Assembly (NCBI GenBank): GCA_026770585.1 | Contig: MU647357.1 | Coordinates: forward strand, 107,505 to 119,446 | Reading direction: 5' to 3' | DNA from: Baffinella frigidus | Lineage: Eukaryota > Cryptophyceae > Cryptomonadales > Baffinellaceae | Length of the DNA stretch: 11,942 nt | Shown here: positions 1 to 6,100 of the stretch, one piece after another | Numbering within the stretch: position 1 is the first letter of the stretch | Layout: each line of letters starts with the position of its first letter | The notes under the pieces: model-generated | The model's input: only the letters and a program-made list of their open reading frames with translations | What the model was told of the DNA's origin: nothing | The model's database searches: none | Translations under genes and position numbers: made by a program

Positions 1-158
1 GTGGGGTGTGGGGTGTGGGGTGGGGTGGGGCGTGGGGTGTGGGGTGTGAGGTGTGAGGTTTGGGGCTTGGGGTTTGGGGTGTGGGGTGTGGGATTCGGGG
101 TTTGGTGTTCGGTGTTTAGGGTTAGGGTTTAGGGTTAGGGCTGAGGGTTAGGGTTTAC
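1..158. repeat. G-rich degenerate telomere-like tract
   Basis: The first 110 bases are built from GTGGGGT/GTGTGGG-type words grading into GTTTAGGG and GTTAGGG (110-157). On the msrA strand this is CCCTAAA-like and would be the start of intron 5. The tract is G-rich on the plus strand at the left edge, the wrong polarity for a left chromosome end, so it is interstitial. Confidence 0.8.
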
Positions 159-193
159 CTTGACGCCCACCACCTCCGTGTGCCCCATCGATC
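159..193 (-). CDS. msrA: msrA exon 5 (35-nt micro-exon)
   Basis: The acceptor is CCAG| (195-194) and the donor is AAG|GTAAACC (158-157). It completes Gly145 and encodes SMGHTEVVGVK, a strongly conserved MsrA block that directly follows DYG in the family. It lies between a TTTCGGG-like tract (200-225) and a TTTAGGG-like tract (110-157). The next exon should begin with a Val-like codon and lies outside the window. Confidence 0.88.
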
Positions 194-3100
194 CTGGTTT
201 CGTTCGGGTTTCGGGTTTCAGGTTCAGGTGGTTGAGGGTTGATTGTGTATGTGGTTGAGCGAGAGAGAGAGAGCGTTCTGTATCAACTCCGACGTTGGAT
301 TTAACACAGAACTCTCTTGGATTTAATAACAGGTTCTTCCGGAACCTTGACACCCACCTCCCACCAGCCCTCAGGGAAGGACCAAATCGTCGATTTTCAG
401 ACCTCAAAATCACCTTGCAGCGGGGTCGGATCCGACCACGATGCAAGGTGATTTTGAGGTCCGAAAATCGACCTTTTGGTCCTTCCCCGAGGGCTGGTGG
501 TCCGTGTGCCGCATCACCCGTGCAGTTCCGGGTTAGGGGTTGCGGGCTGAGAGTTTAGGGGGCTGAGAGAGAGAGAGAGAGAGCTTTGTGAATACCAACG
601 CTTTCTCCTGAGCCCTCACGCGGCCCACCACCTCTAAACCCTAAACCCTAAACCCTGAACCCTGAACCATAAACCCTACACCACCCACGCGCTCTCGCGA
701 CAGATGGCGCCGCACTCGCCCGCCGCCGGATAGTCATCTACAGGGCGAGTGCGGCGCTATCTAGTTTGGCAAGCTTCCAGCCCTGATGGGCTTTTTTGGG
801 ACCTGAAGCGGATCAAATCCCCTCTACACTCACCCCCTTTTCAGACTTTGAGACATTTCAGGCCTCGAAAAGGGATTTGATCCGCTTCAGGGCCCAGAAA
901 AGCCATCCAGGGCTGGAAGCTTGCGTAACGATATCTGGCGCGAGAGCGCTGGGAGGCTCTCCTCCGCGAGAGCGCTCTCTCGCGGAGGAGAGAGCGAGAG
1001 CGCTGGGAGGCTCTCCTCTCCTCGTAGGTAGTCCTACGAAGGTTGGTAGGTGACTGTCACCTAACCCGGGTAGGTGACTGTCACCTAAGTCACCTACCAA
1101 CCTTCAGAACCAGATAGTCACCTACTAACCTCCGTGCGGCCCATCGCCACTGCACGTTCCGGGTTGGGGGAATATAGAGCGCTGTGCAGAGAAGTTGGCC
1201 ACCGGAAAATGGAGAAAATGGGAAAATTGGAGCCATTTTGTCCACTTTTGAGAAATTCATGATGCTAAATTTCTCAAAAGTTAACAAAATGGCTCCAATT
1301 TCTCGATTTTTTCATTATTTCCTGTGGCCAACTTCTCTGCGCAGCGCTCTAGTTTAGACGTGATGGGTTCAGCGAGAGAGTTATTTGTTAGATACAACGC
1401 GCCCTCCAGACCTCCGGGACCTAGAGACCCACCACCCCATCGCTCTGTCTCAGCCTCTTGCCCTTTTCCGCACGAAATTTGACCACCCACCCGGCGTGTC
1501 AACTTGACAACGCGTGTCAGGTTTCGGGTTTCGGGTTTCGGGTTTCGGGCTTAGGTGGTTGGGAGTGTATGGTTAGGTGGTTGAGCGAGAGAGAGTTGTT
1601 GATTGGGTTCAACGATTCCAGAACCTTGACGCCCCCATGGCTCCTGCACCTTCCGCGTGTATGGTTCAGGTGGGTGAGGGTTTAGACGTTAGCGGGTTGC
1701 GAGAGAGAGAGAGAGAGAGAGAGAGATCTTTGTGAATACCAACGCCTTCTCCGGACCACCTCCGTGCGCCCCATCGCCTCACCTCTAACCTCTAAACCCT
1801 AAGCCCTAAACCCTTAACCCTGAACCATAAACCCTCCACCACCCAGGCGCTCTCACGGCAGATGGCGCCGCACTCGCCCACCGCCGGATAGTCATCTGCA
1901 CATTGAGGGTTTCGGGTCGGACCTATGGATCCCCTATGGGGGTGAACAGATGGCGATACAGACTGGCACCGTGACACACACCGCCAACTCTGGCTCAGTC
2001 TATTCGGGCTCACCGATATCCTATCGCCCCTGCAAATTGAGTGTTTCGGGTTGAGGGGTTGGGGTGGGGGAGCGCACCTCCCCCCCCCCCCCTGGAGAGC
2101 CTGCCAGCCATACCCACGGGGACCGAATCCCAAACTTTCAAAGTAGGGACCAACCTCAGAACAAAACGCTCCACCCAAGAGTGCAAGGCTGACCTGGGAA
2201 AACAAGTCACTTCACACGGAATTTGTACCAACTTTCCGAGGTTTCGATTTTTCTCGGACCGGCACGAAATGCTTTTAGCGCAACGAGTGTGTGAAAATCC
2301 CACTTCTATCCTGGCATGGTAACCTTGCCACCCCGAACAGTTGGAGAGGGGGGGGTGCGCGCCACGAAACTAGCGCCTAACTAATTTCTCCTATTCAACC
2401 TCCTATTGAAAAGGAACTGATTCAGTTATCTTCCGAGATGAAGTTGGAGGGGGGGGAGTGCGCGCCACGAAACTAGCGCTCGGCTGCACCCCCCCCCCGC
2501 TAGGTTGAGGCTGGATTCCGCTCTGTAACACCCGGCAATTTGTGACTGTATGGGAACGGAGCGTAGGTAGTAAGTTGATCACTTTCCAGAAGGCGTCAGG
2601 ACTTTTTGTGACCCTGTTCCTTGGTGGACCCCAATATGGGTAGTGGCAGTCTCTTGGGCAGGAAAACTCTGGTGCAGTTCCCAAATGTTTTCCTAACCTC
2701 GCCTCAATTCTGTGCCGTGCATTTCTCTTTCGAATGAAGTCAATAAGTGTCAATAAGTGTCTGTTCACAGGGACTTGAAGAGGTTAACAAAGGAGGAGAC
2801 GGAGCGTATGGGAATAGAGGGGGGGCTACCGTAGTCAGAATCCATGGCCGTGGGGTTGTGGTAGCACACCCAGAACAGTTGGAGAGGGGGGATGATCTGA
2901 AAAACAGGTTTCCCTTTCCCGGGATAAACACCCCGCCACCCCAAACGGGAAGGGGGGGATGATCACCGTAGTCAGAGTCCATGGCCATGGGGTTGTGGTA
3001 GCACACGCGCCCGTCCTTGCCAGTCTTCGTCCCACCCGCATACCCAGCAACACTGCGAACACGAGACGATTGTCAAGGGCTGTGGTAGCACACCTGCCTC

Positions 3101-6100
3101 GGGTCCACGGCGGCGGGCAGCGTGCGGGTGCTACCCCAGCCCACACCGCCTGTGGGGATCCCTGCCCAGCGCGGATCGCTGCCCAGCGTCAACTTTTGAG
3201 AAAAGCGCGGGGTCCCGCACACATTCCTGATCCCGCACACACCATGACACGATTGTGAAGGGCTGTGGTAGCACACCCGCCCGTCTTTCCCTGCCACTGC
3301 ACTGCGAGCCAGGATGTTTTACGGTAAGTCAACAAAGCTGATCCTCGGCAGCAAGTTGCCATTTCGTTTAGACGGACCTGCTCTGGGGGCAGGCATTTTG
3401 ACTTAAGGCGCTGGCTTTTAGGGGGAGTTGACTTAGGCGAAATGTCCTGGCTCCGAGTGCACCTAGCAGCGGCCAACAACCTCCCCCCCCGGATTTCCCG
3501 GGGGATCTGGGGAAATTCCGGTTGGAATCCATAGCGATGGATAAGATTCTAGTGCAAATCGTTTAGATGGACTGTAGCCGTGAAGCCCCCGGTGGCTGCT
3601 AAGTGGCTGCGTCCCGCCAGCACACCCCGCAACACTGCGAACACCAAGAACATTAATAGGGTAACTGACCAAAAATGGGGTAGTTGGGCCTACGGCATTG
3701 CCTAGGACCTCCTACCGTAGGCCGAGACTTTTTGGTCCTAGGATCCCTCGGCCTACGGTAGGAGGTTCTAGGCAATGCCGTATGCCTAACTACCCCATTT
3801 TCAGGCCGTTAGCCTATGAACATTGTCAAGTCGACGCCCCGGGACTGTGACCCTTATCCAGTACGAGACCTACTCCAGTAAGAGTCCAGGGAACCGGGGG
3901 AAAAAAATTCTAGCTCTGCTTCCCTCACGGCTTGGGCAGATCGACGATTTTCGATTCGGGATTTCAAGGGGGGTGAAGTCGGAATCCGACTTCAACGGCT
4001 CCAATTCCCCTTGAAATCGGGAAATCAAAAATCGGGTTGGCCTCAACCTCGCGTGCTGGCCACCAGCCCTGGGAGGTGGCTCAAATTGTGCTCTGGAACT
4101 GCTTTTGAAAAGTTAATTTTTGGTACAAAATGTGTTAACTTTTGTCGCATCGACCCCAGATCTGGGGCCAATCCAAATGCAAATTTCAAAGGCTCCAGAG
4201 CACTATTTGAGCCACCTTCCACCAACCCTCTCGGCTTGGGCAAATCGACGATTTTCGATTCGGGATTTCACGGGGGTTGACGTCGGAATCCGACTTCAAC
4301 GGCTCCAATTCCCCTTGAAATCGGGAAATCGAACATCGTCGATTTGTCCAAGCCGTGAGGGTTGGTGGTCGGAGGGCTAGTGGGAACGCGTGGTCCGTAG
4401 TGGCGCGGGAAAACTCCGTCAACTTCACTCCGACCCACAAGATTTCAGCTAAGTCAACCAGCTCACCTAAGTCAACTTCCCCCTGATTTCGTTTAGATGG
4501 ACCCTGCCACCATGGCCGGCATTTGACTTAAGGCGCTGGTTTTCAGGGGGAGTTGACTTAGGCGAAATGTTCTGGATCCGAGTGAACTTTGGCGCGGGGA
4601 GGAGCCTGCGGGACGCGAATCCGAGAGATGTTTATATGACCGTCTTATTATCAGTCTACTCCTGGGTCTGTATACGTTTACCGCTGGACACGTACGAACA
4701 TGTAGTTATGTGGTCGTATATACATCTCCATACAAGTATTAATTAATTGCTTTTCGTGCAACGAAATTTACTACAAACGCTTTACTATTACTTTTATGAG
4801 CAAATCGTGTTGTAATTTTCGTTGCCAAAAGCAATTACTTAATACTTGTATGGAGATTAGAATAGTCTGAGACAGCGCTAGAACTAACGTACACCCCCCT
4901 CCATGAGCGGCGCTGTTTCATAAGCTCTTCTCGCAGCGGAAGGGACTTCAGTTTCTAGCACTCCGTGATGTCCACACGAGGCTATCCATGCGAACAGATT
5001 CATAAGTTAATTATTGGATTATTACCCAGGAAACACGCCAAAAGTCAGTATTTGATCACGTTTCCGTACGGACGTCCGTACGGAAACGTGATCATTTCCC
5101 CACAAATTTTAAAATGTCCTTTTATCCTGTTCGCATGGATAGCCTCGTGTGGGTAGTGAGGAACTCCTATAAACTCCTATAAACTGAAGTCCTCTTCGCC
5201 AAGAGAAGGGTTTATCATGCAGGGCTTAGGGTTTGGGGTTTAGGGGTCAACCACACGCCCTCACAGTCGGACCAAATCGTCGAGTTTTTTGAGCCATTTC
5301 CTTCGGGCAGCACCTCGAATACGACAAAAAAAATTGAGTGATACAAGTCAAAAACAATTAAATAATAAAAGTCCCATTTCGATACAAACGGCAAGGTTTT
5401 GGGAGTTTGTGCTTTGCACAACGGGTCGAAAATCGTCGATTTGGTCCACCCGTGAGGGTTGGTGAAAGGGTTCGGGTTGAGGGTTTAGGGATTCGGGATT
5501 CGGGTTTGGGGTTTCGAACCTGGTAAGCTCAATGGACTAGGGGTTTTACCTACCCGGGGAAACCTATTTTTCTTTAGTTTGATGGCAAGGAAAATTACTA
5601 CACAATTCGTTCTTATTAGTAATATTAAAGCATTTGTGTAGTAATTTTCCTTGCCATCAAACTAAAGAAAAACAGGTTTCCCCGGATAAGTTTAGGGTGT
5701 GAACCAACCCGAAACCCTGAACGTGCAGGGGCGGTGGGGCACATGCAGGTGGTGGCTGTGAAGGTTTAGGGTTTAGGGATGCTCGTGAACGGCTCGTGAA
5801 CGCCCGCGTGACCGGTCACGCGGACGCCGAAGCCAACTGTCCGAGGTGACTGCCTTGCGTTGTACTGTAAACTGGCGGTGGGGCACGTGCAGGGGCGGTG
5901 GGGCACATGCAGGTGGTGGCTGTGAAGGTTTAGGGTTTAGGGATTAGGGTTTGGGGTTTCGAGCATGGTGGGCTCCGGAGTTCGGGTTTATGGTCTCGAC
6001 GCATCTCTGTCCCTAGCGTGTGAAGTGGTCGTGTTTGTCAACTTATTAAACCTCGCGTTCCCCCCGATAAGGGATTAGGGTTTAGGGATTAGGGTTTGGG

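Larger units (their letters stand above)
1510..1835. repeat. Telomere-like tracts and GA runs
   Basis: TTTCGGG units lie at 1520-1550, GA dinucleotides at about 1700-1727, and CCCTAAA-type units at 1793-1835. The first is G-rich and the last C-rich on the plus strand. The same G-then-C arrangement occurs around 530-680. Confidence 0.75.
194..2966 (-). other. msrA intron 4 (2773 nt)
   Basis: It contains at least four decayed copies of exon 5 and one of the exon 4 3' half. It also holds foldback A1 (361-500), hairpins 704-761, 769-924, 960-1010, 1036-1107 and 1176-1350, a segmental duplication (about 568-735 and 1712-1902), a truncated family K element (2377-2442), GA-dinucleotide runs and poly-C/G runs. 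The part from 2480 to 2820 shows no gene or clear repeat. Confidence 0.78.

Noticed and set aside
1-158. Chromosome end (true telomere)
   Set aside because: The repeats are degenerate, occur in both orientations throughout the window, and have the wrong polarity at both edges.
2010-2322. Overlapping open frames on both strands near 2010-2322
   Set aside because: No recognisable motif, a 12-base C run inside, and the stretch lies within msrA intron 4.
5508-5522. tRNA T-arm or Pol III B-box-like GGTTTCGAACCT
   Set aside because: No other tRNA arm is present, and the word recurs at exon 3 border remnants next to telomere-like tracts.
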